This document shows positions 9,168-17,288 of a stretch of 64,000 nt of DNA, piece by piece (the stretch's first letter is position 1; each line of letters starts with the position of its first letter). The position numbers were made by a program, and so were the translations under genes. The stretch is taken from NCBI GenBank assembly GCA_964629475.1, contig CAZVQW010000006.1, positions 61,962 to 125,961 on the forward strand. Reading direction: 5' to 3'. This stretch comes from SMWD01 sp964629475 (GTDB lineage Bacteria; Pseudomonadota; Gammaproteobacteria; Steroidobacterales; GCA-2729495). The notes under the pieces were generated by a model. That model was not told where the DNA came from. It saw nothing but the letters and a program-made list of their open reading frames with translations, and did not search any database.

Positions 9168-10190
9168 TTATTGTGCGTACTCGTCCTTGCCCTCGAGGAT
9201 CAGGGCGTGAATGTCACGGGCGCGACCGCCGAGTTGCTCGATGAGTTGCCCGGTAATATCGGCCGTTGCGGCTCGCCATGCATCGCGCTGTTCCGCGCTG
9301 AGCGTGTGCACGATGATGCCGAGCGACGGATCCGTCAGATCGGCCAGATCTTGCGCGCGTGACAGACGCCGCGATTCGCTGATCGGTGGAAAACTGTCGG
9401 TCAGAACGCTCCGGTCATCGGCCGGCAACGTATCCCACCATTGCTTGTCGGCCACGATGACGGAAACGCCGAATGCGTGACGGGTCTGCGTTAAGTGCGG
9501 TGCTTCGTCGGCAATCCCGGTACGTGCATACAGGCTGACGGAATTCTCGCCCGCCTCGATCAGACCGGTCTGCAGACTCGAGACGATGTCACCGAAGCCG
9601 AGCGGAATCACATCGGCGCCGATCGCTTCGGCGAACAGACGTGCGTTGAGACTGCTCGACACACGAAACCGCTTGCCGCGTGCATCGGCCGGTACCAGGA
9701 TCGGCGTGGTCGCATAGACCGATTGAAAACCGATCTCGTACCATGTGACGAGATGCAGATTGTGTTCGGCAAGCAATTCACGATACACATCTGTCAGGTA
9801 AGTATCGTAGACATAATCTGCCTGTTCTGCGTCATCGAACAGGAACGGTGCATACAACAACGACAGTTCGGGCACAACGGTCGACATAACCTGTGCCGAC
9901 AGGTTCGCGAACTGGATCCGCCCGCGACGCAAGCCGGACAAAAGCTGCTCTTCCGAACCAAGCTGACCATAGATCAGCGGACGCAACTCGAGCCGGCCGC
10001 CCGCCGCAGCCTCTGCCTCTTGTTTGAAGTGCAGCCAGACGGTCTCACCCGGCGTATCGGGCACCGTCGTACCACCGAGGTTAACGATCGTGACATCGCC
10101 CTCTGACTCACAGCCCGTCAATGCGGCCAGGGCAATGAGGCTCATGACGTACAGCCAGGCTGTCGTGATTGATTTTCTGGTGATATTCAT
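9168..10190 (-). CDS. TRAP-transporter DctP-type substrate-binding lipoprotein (orphan)
   Basis: This is a 340-residue periplasmic binding protein of the DctP family. It has a lipoprotein signal (LAALTGC). Family blocks include WLHFKQEAEAAAGGRLELR, the GSEEQLLSGLRRGRIQFA segment, and RGKRFRVSSSLNARLFAEAIGADVIPLGFGDI, where the R..S/P motif binds the substrate carboxylate. ATG 10190 is the natural start. No DctQ or DctM membrane subunit lies nearby, so it is either an orphan component served by a remote permease or a sensor-type binding protein. It diverges from the DUF547 gene, with only 35 bases between the two starts. Confidence 0.85.
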   Translation of the reverse strand: MNITRKSITTAWLYVMSLIALAALTGCESEGDVTIVNLGGTTVPDTPGETVWLHFKQEAEAAAGGRLELRPLIYGQLGSEEQLLSGLRRGRIQFANLSAQVMSTVVPELSLLYAPFLFDDAEQADYVYDTYLTDVYRELLAEHNLHLVTWYEIGFQSVYATTPILVPADARGKRFRVSSSLNARLFAEAIGADVIPLGFGDIVSSLQTGLIEAGENSVSLYARTGIADEAPHLTQTRHAFGVSVIVADKQWWDTLPADDRSVLTDSFPPISESRRLSRAQDLADLTDPSLGIIVHTLSAEQRDAWRAATADITGQLIEQLGGRARDIHALILEGKDEYAQ

Positions 10191-10225
10191 GGCCGGGCCA
10201 GTATAGTGCAATGCAAGGGGAACCA

Positions 10226-11068
10226 ATGCCGAACCTTGGAATCAAACGAGCGATGAAAGCAACGATCATCTCCCAGCGTGGGCATTGTGCCAGCAGCCGA
10301 TCGATTACCCGCCCCGGTCTGTGCAATGCAGCCTGGCTGTTATCCGCGCTCACCCTGATTTTTTCGATTGGCGGCGCGCAGGCGCAATTACCCGACTACG
10401 ATAGTCTCGATGAAATCCTGGCGAGAAACGTGCGCAATGGTTTCGTCGACTACGACGGGATCGCAGCAGAACCGCGTCTCGCCGAATTCATAGAGCAAAT
10501 CGGCGCGGTCCGATCGACCGACCTGATCTCGCCCAGTGCCGAACTGGCTTTCTATATCAATGCGTACAACGTGCTGGCAATACAGGGCATTCTCGATGGC
10601 CAGTCACCATCCGGCTGGTGGGGCCGGCGAAAATTTTTCAAACGACAGAAGTTCAACGTGCTCGGCGAGGCGATCAGCCTGGAGACACTCGAACACGACT
10701 TCATCATCCCGCTCGGTGAGCAGCGCATCCATTTCGCTATCGTCTGTGCCTCGATGTCATGCCCACGCCTGTCGAGCCGGGCATATCGCCCGGAAATCCT
10801 CGACATGCAGTTGCATGAAGCGGCACGGCAGTTCATTAACGATCCGGCCAGAAATCGTTTCGATGCCGAGCGCCGAATAGCATTTCTGTCGAAGATATTC
10901 GACTGGTATAGCGATGATTTCATCGCAGCCGGCGGGTCGTTGCAACGCTATCTGGCGCGCTTTACTGCCGATGCGGCAGCACAGGACACGCTTCGCCAGG
11001 ATGGATTTGAGCTCCGCTTCGTCGACTACGACTGGAGCCTGAACGGCCGCTATAGCGGCCGGGACTGA
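10226..11068 (+). CDS. DUF547 exported protein
   Basis: The 280-residue product has an N-terminal export signal that ends near GGAQAQLPDY. The conserved DUF547 domain follows, with the blocks ELAFYINAYNVLAIQGI, ISLETLEHDFI and HFAIVCASMSCPRLSSRAY. The function of DUF547 is not established; the conserved Cys, His and Asn positions suggest a papain-like or transglutaminase-like fold, which is inference. ATG 10226 follows AAGGGGAACC, a good ribosome site. The msrP start lies 26 bases after the stop, so the genes are likely co-transcribed. Confidence 0.8.
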   Translation: MPNLGIKRAMKATIISQRGHCASSRSITRPGLCNAAWLLSALTLIFSIGGAQAQLPDYDSLDEILARNVRNGFVDYDGIAAEPRLAEFIEQIGAVRSTDLISPSAELAFYINAYNVLAIQGILDGQSPSGWWGRRKFFKRQKFNVLGEAISLETLEHDFIIPLGEQRIHFAIVCASMSCPRLSSRAYRPEILDMQLHEAARQFINDPARNRFDAERRIAFLSKIFDWYSDDFIAAGGSLQRYLARFTADAAAQDTLRQDGFELRFVDYDWSLNGRYSGRD

Positions 11069-11094
11069 TCCCAACAGATGGAGACCCACCTGTC

Positions 11095-12042
11095 ATGCTG
11101 ATTCGACAAAAACCGCACATCAAGCCATCGGAGATCACATCGGAAAACCGCTACCTGAATCGCCGGGGCTTCATCCGCTCGGCCACACTGGCCGGCTCCA
11201 GCCTGTTGTTCGCTACCGGATGCGCCGGTGCCGATGACAGCGGTTCCAAAGTCGCGGCCCGGCCGCCGGACAACTCCGATCTCGTACCTAACTCATTCGA
11301 AGACGTCACCAGCTATAACAACTTCTACGAATTCGGACTCGACAAGAAAGATCCAGCCAGGTACGCCGGAAAGTTCAAATCCAGACCATGGAGTGTCACG
11401 ATTGACGGCGAAGCCGAGATCACCGGCACCTTCGATTTCGCGGACATCATCGGCCCGCACACGATCGAGGAAAGGCTTTATCGGTTTCGTTGTGTCGAGG
11501 CCTGGTCGATGGTCGTACCGTGGAACGGTATTCCGCTTGCCGACCTGTTGAAACGATTCAAGCCAACGTCGAAAGCGAAGTATGTTGCATTCGAAACCGT
11601 CTACCGACCGGCGGAGATGCCGGGGCAGAGCGCCCGGGTGCTCGATTTTCCGTATATCGAAGGGCTGACGATCGCCGAAGCCATGCACCCGCTGACACTG
11701 ATGGCAACCGGCCTGTACGGCGTCGACCTGCCGAACCAGAATGGTGCGCCTCTGCGCCTGATCGTGCCGTGGAAATACGGTTTCAAGAGCATCAAATCGA
11801 TCGTTCGCATCAGCTTCACCGAAAAACAGCCACCCACCTCGTGGTCTGAAGCGGCGCCATCCGAGTACGGTTTTTACGCAAACGTAAACCCTGATGTCGA
11901 TCACCCGCGATGGAGCCAGGCGCGCGAGCGTCGCATCGGTTCGGGACTGTTCGCCGAGAAGCATCCGACATTGATGTTCAACGGTTACGCGGATGAAGTC
12001 GCCGGCCTGTACACGGGCCTCGATCTGAGCCGATATTTCTGA
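11095..12042 (+). CDS. msrP: protein-methionine-sulfoxide reductase, molybdopterin subunit MsrP
   Basis: MsrP (YedY) is the periplasmic molybdenum-cofactor enzyme that repairs methionine sulfoxide in envelope proteins. The 315-residue protein has a Tat signal (NRRGFIRSA at 22-30). The molybdenum-ligating cysteine is Cys133 in RFRCVEAWSMVVPWNG. Further family blocks are GVDLPNQNGAPLRLIVPWKYGFKSIKSI and HPRWSQARERRIG. The gene is followed after 7 bases by msrQ, the heme membrane partner, which is the standard two-gene arrangement. Confidence 0.95.
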   Translation: MLIRQKPHIKPSEITSENRYLNRRGFIRSATLAGSSLLFATGCAGADDSGSKVAARPPDNSDLVPNSFEDVTSYNNFYEFGLDKKDPARYAGKFKSRPWSVTIDGEAEITGTFDFADIIGPHTIEERLYRFRCVEAWSMVVPWNGIPLADLLKRFKPTSKAKYVAFETVYRPAEMPGQSARVLDFPYIEGLTIAEAMHPLTLMATGLYGVDLPNQNGAPLRLIVPWKYGFKSIKSIVRISFTEKQPPTSWSEAAPSEYGFYANVNPDVDHPRWSQARERRIGSGLFAEKHPTLMFNGYADEVAGLYTGLDLSRYF

Positions 12043-12049
12043 CCACCCG

Positions 12050-12682
12050 ATGATTTCATTGCGTACCGCTGAGCGCTACGGCAAGCCGGTGGTCTTCACG
12101 GCCTGCTGCATCCCGTTGGTCTGGCTGGCGCTCCAGGCGTTCGAAGTCGGCACGCTGCGGCTCGGGCCAAATCCCATCGAAGACATTCAGGATGCGTTGG
12201 GCATCTGGGGTCTGCGCATGCTCTGTGCAACGCTTGCGATTACTCCGCTGACCTGGGTCATCGGTCCGCTGCCAGTCCGGTTTCGGCGCATGACCGGGCT
12301 GTTTGCATTCACTTATTGCGGGCTACATTTTTTGAATTACCTTGTCCTGGATCAAAGCTTCGATCCCGGTGCGATCATCGAAGACATTACCAAACGTCCG
12401 TTCATCACGATCGGATTATTCGGCCTCCTGTCGATGGCACTGCTCGCAATCACATCGACGCATAACTGGCGCCGAAAACTTGGCAGGAACTGGATCCGGT
12501 TGCACCGGCTCGTCTACCTGACCGGGATTGCAGCCTGCTGGCATTTCTACTGGCAGGTCAAGAAAGACCTGACGGAACCTTTGATCTACTGCTCGATCGT
12601 CGCCGTGCTGCTCGGCGCGCGCATTGTCCGAGCCTACCATCGCAAGCGGCCGGTCAGTCCGGCTCTCGGAAATTCACGGTAA
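12050..12682 (+). CDS. msrQ: heme-containing membrane subunit MsrQ
   Basis: MsrQ (YedZ) passes electrons from the quinone pool to MsrP. The 210-residue protein has about six membrane helices of the ferric-reductase-like type. Histidines suited to heme binding include those in YCGLHFLNYL, RLHRLVYL and CWHFYWQVK. It also carries the conserved LGIWGLRMLCATLAITPL opening. It forms an operon with msrP and probably with the DUF547 gene upstream. Confidence 0.95.
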   Translation: MISLRTAERYGKPVVFTACCIPLVWLALQAFEVGTLRLGPNPIEDIQDALGIWGLRMLCATLAITPLTWVIGPLPVRFRRMTGLFAFTYCGLHFLNYLVLDQSFDPGAIIEDITKRPFITIGLFGLLSMALLAITSTHNWRRKLGRNWIRLHRLVYLTGIAACWHFYWQVKKDLTEPLIYCSIVAVLLGARIVRAYHRKRPVSPALGNSR

Positions 12683-12752
12683 TTACTGACTGAATATTCG
12701 TCACCGCATGATAGGATTGTGACCGGCTAATTAATATCCGGGATCAGACACC

Positions 12753-13142
12753 ATGAATAAGTTTCCGCTGATTTTTACTCTTGTCCTGCTCACCGTCAGC
12801 TTCACTGCCTGCTCTTCAGAGCAAACCGGTGAAACCATTGCCGCGGCCGATCTCGATGCGCTGATGACAGCAGGTAATGCGCCGTTGATCCTCGATGTCA
12901 GGTCGAAAAAAGAGTATGACAGCGGGCACATCCCCGGTGCCGTCAATATTCCGCATACCGAACTCGAGGCACGGATCGCCGAACTGGATGGCCGCAAGAA
13001 TGACATGATCGTGTTGCACTGTCGGTCCGGACGCCGCGTAGTACCCGCCGAAGAGACCCTGCAGCGTCTAGGTTTCACAAAAACCGTCGAACTCGAGGGA
13101 AACATGCTCGGCTGGGAAGAAGGCGGCTATCCGGTCGAATAG
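12753..13142 (+). CDS. rhodanese-domain lipoprotein or exported protein
   Basis: The product has 129 residues. A signal ending SFTAC gives a possible lipidation site at Cys20, though Phe at -3 is unusual. A single rhodanese domain (about 30-129) carries the active-site loop HCRSGRR with Cys90. It also has LILDVRSKKEYDSGHIPGAVNIPH, which is typical of the fold. A periplasmic sulfur-transfer or thiol role is plausible. It follows msrPQ by 70 bases and may belong to the same stress-repair cluster. Confidence 0.85.
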   Translation: MNKFPLIFTLVLLTVSFTACSSEQTGETIAAADLDALMTAGNAPLILDVRSKKEYDSGHIPGAVNIPHTELEARIAELDGRKNDMIVLHCRSGRRVVPAEETLQRLGFTKTVELEGNMLGWEEGGYPVE

Positions 13143-13216
13143 CCGATGATTATTATTTTGACGGATCAGACAACGCCACGGACATCTGAACCGGGGATGC
13201 TTGCAAGGAAAGCGCA

Positions 13217-13534
13217 ATGAATACCGATGAATACCTGGAGCTAATGCGGTTTCCCGCGGAGTGGAAGGAATGGGGCCTGGTTCCGGACAATGACTTCATC
13301 AGGAACCATATTCTCTCGCTGAAACCTCACGAGGAACACACGCCCGAGCACTATCGCCACGAAGCATTTCACTATTGGCTGGCTCGGATGCCGGCAACCG
13401 AAGTGCTTGAAAAACTGACGAACCTGACTTTCGCAGATCCCGATCCGAAGCTGGCCAGGTCGATTCGCGCCGAGATCCTGAAGCAGCCGAATTGCAGCGA
13501 TGCGCTGCGCGAGCTGATCACGGAAAGTCAGTAA
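13217..13534 (+). CDS. small cytosolic protein, unknown function
   Basis: This soluble protein has 105 residues, no signal or membrane segment, and is rich in Glu, His and Trp (AEWKEWGLVPD; HEEHTPEHYRHEAFHYWLARMP). It starts at ATG 13217 after an AAGGAAAG ribosome site. It looks all-helical. I do not recognise a family. It converges with amtB; the two stops are only 4 bases apart. Confidence 0.6.
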   Translation: MNTDEYLELMRFPAEWKEWGLVPDNDFIRNHILSLKPHEEHTPEHYRHEAFHYWLARMPATEVLEKLTNLTFADPDPKLARSIRAEILKQPNCSDALRELITESQ

Positions 13535-13538
13535 TCCG

Positions 13539-14840
13539 CTACAAGTTATAACCCTGCTCATCGTGCAATACGATATCGAGACCTTCGGTCTCCTCGTCTG
13601 CAGAGACGCGCAAACCTGTTAATGCATCGATAAACTTCAGGATGACGAATGTCGCAAAACCGCACCAGGCGATTGTTGCGATGGCGCCGATAGCCTGCAC
13701 ACCGAACTGACTGCCGATTGTCGCACCGTCGGGCAAGCCGAGACCGCTAAAGATGCCGAGATTCGGCGCGGCAAATACGGCGGTCAACAGAATCCCGAGG
13801 CATCCGCCGACGCCGTGCACCGGAAACACATCGAGCGAATCGTCAATCTTTAACCGCCGCTTGATCACGTGCGTCGCAGAGAAGCAAATGAGTCCACCGA
13901 GGAGGCCGAGGACAAGCGCACCGCCCGGACCAACGAAACCCGAGGCCGGCGTGATCGTGCCGAGCCCGGCGACCATCCCGGTGACGATACCCAATACGCT
14001 GGGTTTACCGAAGCGGACCCATTCACTACCCATCCAGGCCAGCGAACCGGCTGCCGCGCCGATATGCGTCGCCAGCATCGCCATACCGGCCGCACCGTCC
14101 GCCGCGATAGCGCTGCCGGCGTTGAAACCGAACCAGCCGACCCACAACATGCCGGCGCCCATGACGGTCATGGGCAGGTTATGCGGCGGCATCGGCGTAC
14201 GCGGAAAGCCCTTGCGATTACCCATGACGAGCACCGCGACGAGCGCCGCGACGCCGGCGTTGATATGCACGACCGCACCGCCGGCAAAGTCCATGAAATC
14301 GAGCTCGGCCAGCCAGCCGCCACCCCAGACCCAGTGCGCAACCGGTATGTAAACGAGCAGCAGCCAGAGCATTGCGAAAAGGAACATCGAACTGAAACGC
14401 ATGCGCTCGGCAAAGCCACCGACGATCAGTGCCGGCGTAATGATCGCGAAGGTCATCTGGAACATGATGAAAACCGTTTCCGGGATCGTTCCTTCGACCG
14501 AATCAGGGCCGATGCCGGCCAGGAAACTCTTGCCCAGACCACCGATGAATGCCTGCACAGCGCCACCGTCAGTCGCAAATAAACTATAGCCGCAGATCAT
14601 CCAGATAATCGATGCCATGCAGGCGATCGAGAAACATTGCATGAGCACCGACAGAACGTTGCGTGACCGTACCAGACCGGAATAAAACAATGCGAGCCCC
14701 GGCAGAGTCATAAACAACACGAGCGCCGTCGATGTCAGCATCCAGGCCGTATCACCCGTATCGATCTCGGCCGCACCGGCCACCGCCGGCAGGATCAGAG
14801 TAACGATCAGCAGAAGGACTGACAAAATTGGAACGCCCAT
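13539..14840 (-). CDS. amtB: ammonium transporter AmtB
   Basis: AmtB conducts ammonium across the inner membrane. The 433-residue product starts at ATG 14840 behind AGAGGTGG and has a cleavable signal (to AVAGAAEIDTGDTAW). Eleven membrane helices follow. Family signatures are LPGLALFYSGLVRSRNVLS, AHWVWGGGWL, DFAGGAVVHINAG and the second pore histidine in HGVGGCLGILLTAVF. The gene lies 65 bases after glnK on the same strand, the classical glnK-amtB operon in which GlnK blocks the transporter when nitrogen is plentiful. Confidence 0.97.
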   Translation of the reverse strand: MGVPILSVLLLIVTLILPAVAGAAEIDTGDTAWMLTSTALVLFMTLPGLALFYSGLVRSRNVLSVLMQCFSIACMASIIWMICGYSLFATDGGAVQAFIGGLGKSFLAGIGPDSVEGTIPETVFIMFQMTFAIITPALIVGGFAERMRFSSMFLFAMLWLLLVYIPVAHWVWGGGWLAELDFMDFAGGAVVHINAGVAALVAVLVMGNRKGFPRTPMPPHNLPMTVMGAGMLWVGWFGFNAGSAIAADGAAGMAMLATHIGAAAGSLAWMGSEWVRFGKPSVLGIVTGMVAGLGTITPASGFVGPGGALVLGLLGGLICFSATHVIKRRLKIDDSLDVFPVHGVGGCLGILLTAVFAAPNLGIFSGLGLPDGATIGSQFGVQAIGAIATIAWCGFATFVILKFIDALTGLRVSADEETEGLDIVLHDEQGYNL

Positions 14841-14905
14841 CACACCACCTCTGTATGTTGTTTCCAAGCTTCGTGCCGGATCAGCGCTAGCCGTGACGGG
14901 TTTTT

Positions 14906-15244
14906 CTATAGCGCTTCGTCGCCGGTCTCACCCGTGCGAATCCGGATTGACTGTTCGAGATTCGTAACGAAAATCTTGCCGTCGCCGACCTTGCCGGTCT
15001 TGGCAGCCGTTATGATTGCCTCGATGACCCGCTCGACGCGTTCGTCGTCAACAGCAACCTCGATCTTGGATTTTGGTAAAAAATCCACGACGTATTCGGC
15101 ACCCCGGTAGAGTTCTGTATGCCCCCGCTGCCGGCCGAAGCCCTTGACCTCGATGACGGTCATGCCGTGTACGCCTTCCTCGTTCAGCGCATTGCGCACA
15201 TCGTCCAGGCGAAACGGCTTGATGATCGCCGTAATGAGTTTCAT
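14906..15244 (-). CDS. glnK: nitrogen regulatory PII protein GlnK
   Basis: The 112-residue PII protein has its uridylylation site at Tyr51 in the T-loop (YRGAEYVVDFLPK). The PII end signature TGKVGDGKIFV is also present. It senses 2-oxoglutarate and ATP/ADP and regulates AmtB in the operon downstream. It starts at ATG 15244 with GGGAGAG upstream. Pairing with amtB favours glnK over glnB. I saw no convincing sigma-54 promoter in the 125 bases upstream; GGGCAC-N5-TTCCC is only a weak match. Confidence 0.93.
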   Translation of the reverse strand: MKLITAIIKPFRLDDVRNALNEEGVHGMTVIEVKGFGRQRGHTELYRGAEYVVDFLPKSKIEVAVDDERVERVIEAIITAAKTGKVGDGKIFVTNLEQSIRIRTGETGDEAL

Positions 15245-15369
15245 GTCAACGCTCTCCCTTGGTCACAGTCATTTTGCAGCAATCGCTACAGGCTCGGGAA
15301 ACAGAGTGCCCCAGAACGAACCATTTTACATGAGGGAACCGGGTTGTGACCCGCGGCGCAAAAAATATC

Positions 15370-16644
15370 TCAGCTGTCACGGTCCTGGCGGCGGTACCAG
15401 CGCAGTAAATCCGCCGCGGTCCGGAGCGCCTCCGGACCGGCGAACTCGTGCGCGGCCGTTGCAACCGGAACCTTCGGGTATGCGTTGCGACCGGCATACT
15501 GTGCAAACTTCAGGAATCGGAATGCGTTGAACCAACGCCCCACGCGGCGCCTGAAACTTGCTTCCGACGCGACGTTGGCACGTATCTCGTCAAGTCGCCG
15601 GGAAAATTGCTGGTCATCGAGAAACTGCCGGAGCGCAGCCGGCAAGCCGGCCACGAGAGTCGGCAGCGTTGTTGGCGTCGCCTCCGCAAGCACTGCGCAG
15701 AACCGCGCGAGATCCCGGAATGTCTGCGGCGCAAAGGTCTCGAGCCCGACACCGGTCTCGAGTGCACGCCGCAGAGTCGGGCCGGTCCCGAACGGCACGC
15801 GTGCCGATTCACGGACCCCGGGATAAACCGTCGTATCGTTCAACGCTCGATAACCCCCTGCGGCGATCAGTTTCTGTGCAAAATAGAAATCCTCACCGCC
15901 CTGGCGCAAATTCATGCCACCCTGCGCCACATAGGCCGCCACCGAACAGGCCAGCGCCGAACCGACCGTATGAAATGCATACGGGAACCCGGCACGCCGT
16001 TGGCCGGCGACGTAATACCGAAGGTGCAGTTCGTAGTCGATCATCGCCCGGTGCAGCGGATTATCCGCATCGAACAATCCCGGATGCTCGAAATAAATTG
16101 AAACACCGGGACACCCGGGATGCTCGCCAAATTCCTGATGCAGCCGCGTCAGGTAGTTCGGTGCAACGCTGCAATCGGTATCCAGACACGCGATAACACC
16201 ATTGCGGTCGCTCGCCGTCACGATACGCGCAACTGCTTCATCCATACCGATCTTGCGCGCCAGGCCGACACCAGCCTGTGAGTCCGGCAACGCATTGTGT
16301 TCGATCGCATAGCCGCGCAGCCAGTCCGGCATCCCGCCGGACGCATGCTCACGGACGCAGCACGCCGCCGCTTCGTTGTGAGCCAATGTGTCTGCAGCTG
16401 CGCTTGCCGGAGCGTTGACGACGACGAGCACTTCGACATCGCAGTCGGGCGCGTCGCAGGCCGATAGAGATTCGAGTACGAGGCCGATGTCCGGTTCATC
16501 GAAACACGGTATGACGACCACGAGGCCAAGAGCCGGCGACGGTTCCACAGCGACGTCAAACGGGTAGAATTGACGCCTTTGGAGATACCGCTCGACCGCC
16601 GACCGACGCTTGGTAATCGACGCGTTCGAGTCCACTACCGTCAC
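15370..16644 (-). CDS. family-2-like glycosyltransferase
   Basis: The product has 424 residues. The nucleotide-sugar domain opens with LVVVIPCFDEPDIGLVLESL (about 41-60) and has a DxD metal motif in CLDTDCSVAPNYL. An acceptor-side GGEDFYFAQKLIAAGGYR follows, the ED motif of GT2 enzymes. There are no membrane helices, so it should be a soluble or peripheral transferase. The assigned start is GTG 16644, only 12 bases from the divergent miaE start, so the true start may be further in. The acceptor is unknown. Confidence 0.8.
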   Translation of the reverse strand: MTVVDSNASITKRRSAVERYLQRRQFYPFDVAVEPSPALGLVVVIPCFDEPDIGLVLESLSACDAPDCDVEVLVVVNAPASAAADTLAHNEAAACCVREHASGGMPDWLRGYAIEHNALPDSQAGVGLARKIGMDEAVARIVTASDRNGVIACLDTDCSVAPNYLTRLHQEFGEHPGCPGVSIYFEHPGLFDADNPLHRAMIDYELHLRYYVAGQRRAGFPYAFHTVGSALACSVAAYVAQGGMNLRQGGEDFYFAQKLIAAGGYRALNDTTVYPGVRESARVPFGTGPTLRRALETGVGLETFAPQTFRDLARFCAVLAEATPTTLPTLVAGLPAALRQFLDDQQFSRRLDEIRANVASEASFRRRVGRWFNAFRFLKFAQYAGRNAYPKVPVATAAHEFAGPEALRTAADLLRWYRRQDRDS

Positions 16645-16656
16645 GAGGAACTACCA

Positions 16657-17241
16657 TTGGCTAAAAAATCCATCGATGTGCTTGTTAACACATCACCGGC
16701 CTGGGTCAAAGCCGTCTGCCGGGATTTCGATGCCTTCCTGCTCGATCATGCGAACTGCGAGCGCAAGGCTTCGGCCATGGCCATGAGCTTCATCGTCAAA
16801 TACCCGGACCGACCCTATCTGATCCCGGCCATGATCGACCTCGCCCTTGAAGAGACCGAGCATTTCAGAGACGTCTACGGGATCTGCGCCAAGCGCGGAT
16901 TGACGCTGCGCAAGGACGAGCCGGACCCGTATGTCAAACGACTGCTCGATGCGGCGCGTCACGGGCGCGACGAGCGACTGATCGATCGCATGCTGATCGC
17001 CTCGGTCATCGAATGCCGCGGCGCCGAGCGCTTCGGCCTGTTGGCCCGCGAACTCGAGGACGAGACGATGCGCGCATTTTATTCACGCCTGTGGAAAGCC
17101 GAGCTCAAGCACGGGCACCTGTTCGTGCACCTGTTGCTCAAGGAATTCGACGAACGACTCGTCTACCCGCGCCTGCACGAATTGCTCGAACTCGAAGCCG
17201 GGATCGTGGCAGAGCTCGAGTTCCGGCCAGCGCTACACTGA
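16657..17241 (+). CDS. miaE: tRNA-(ms2io6A)-hydroxylase MiaE
   Basis: MiaE is a di-iron enzyme that hydroxylates 2-methylthio-N6-isopentenyladenosine at position 37 of tRNAs. The 194-residue product shows the expected iron ligands: Glu in NCERKASAM, ExxH in EETEHFRD, Glu in VIECRGAE and ExxH in AELKHGH. I choose TTG 16657 because GAGGAA lies just upstream and the protein then begins LAKKSIDVLV as in the family; an earlier start at 16570 would run through the divergent glycosyltransferase gene. Confidence 0.92.
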   Translation: MAKKSIDVLVNTSPAWVKAVCRDFDAFLLDHANCERKASAMAMSFIVKYPDRPYLIPAMIDLALEETEHFRDVYGICAKRGLTLRKDEPDPYVKRLLDAARHGRDERLIDRMLIASVIECRGAERFGLLARELEDETMRAFYSRLWKAELKHGHLFVHLLLKEFDERLVYPRLHELLELEAGIVAELEFRPALH

Positions 17242-17275
17242 TCGGTAAACGCGGTAACCGCGTCGCGATCAGTGT
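17235..17275. terminator. hairpin between convergent miaE and PKD genes
   Basis: ACACTGATCG (17235-17244) pairs with CGATCAGTGT (17266-17275), and an inner ACGCGG/CCGCGT stem continues the helix. It overlaps the miaE stop. No T-run follows on either strand, so a termination role is likely only from its position between convergent genes. Confidence 0.4.
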
Positions 17276-17288
17276 GTCGCCGCCGTCA

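Noticed and set aside
13869..14582. A 237-codon plus-strand frame opposite amtB
   Set aside because: The peptide is Arg/Glu/Thr low-complexity sequence antisense to a certain membrane transporter.
15260..15330. Sigma-54 promoter upstream of glnK
   Set aside because: GGGCAC-N5-TTCCC has the right spacing but lacks the invariant GC at -12; no NtrC-type site is seen.
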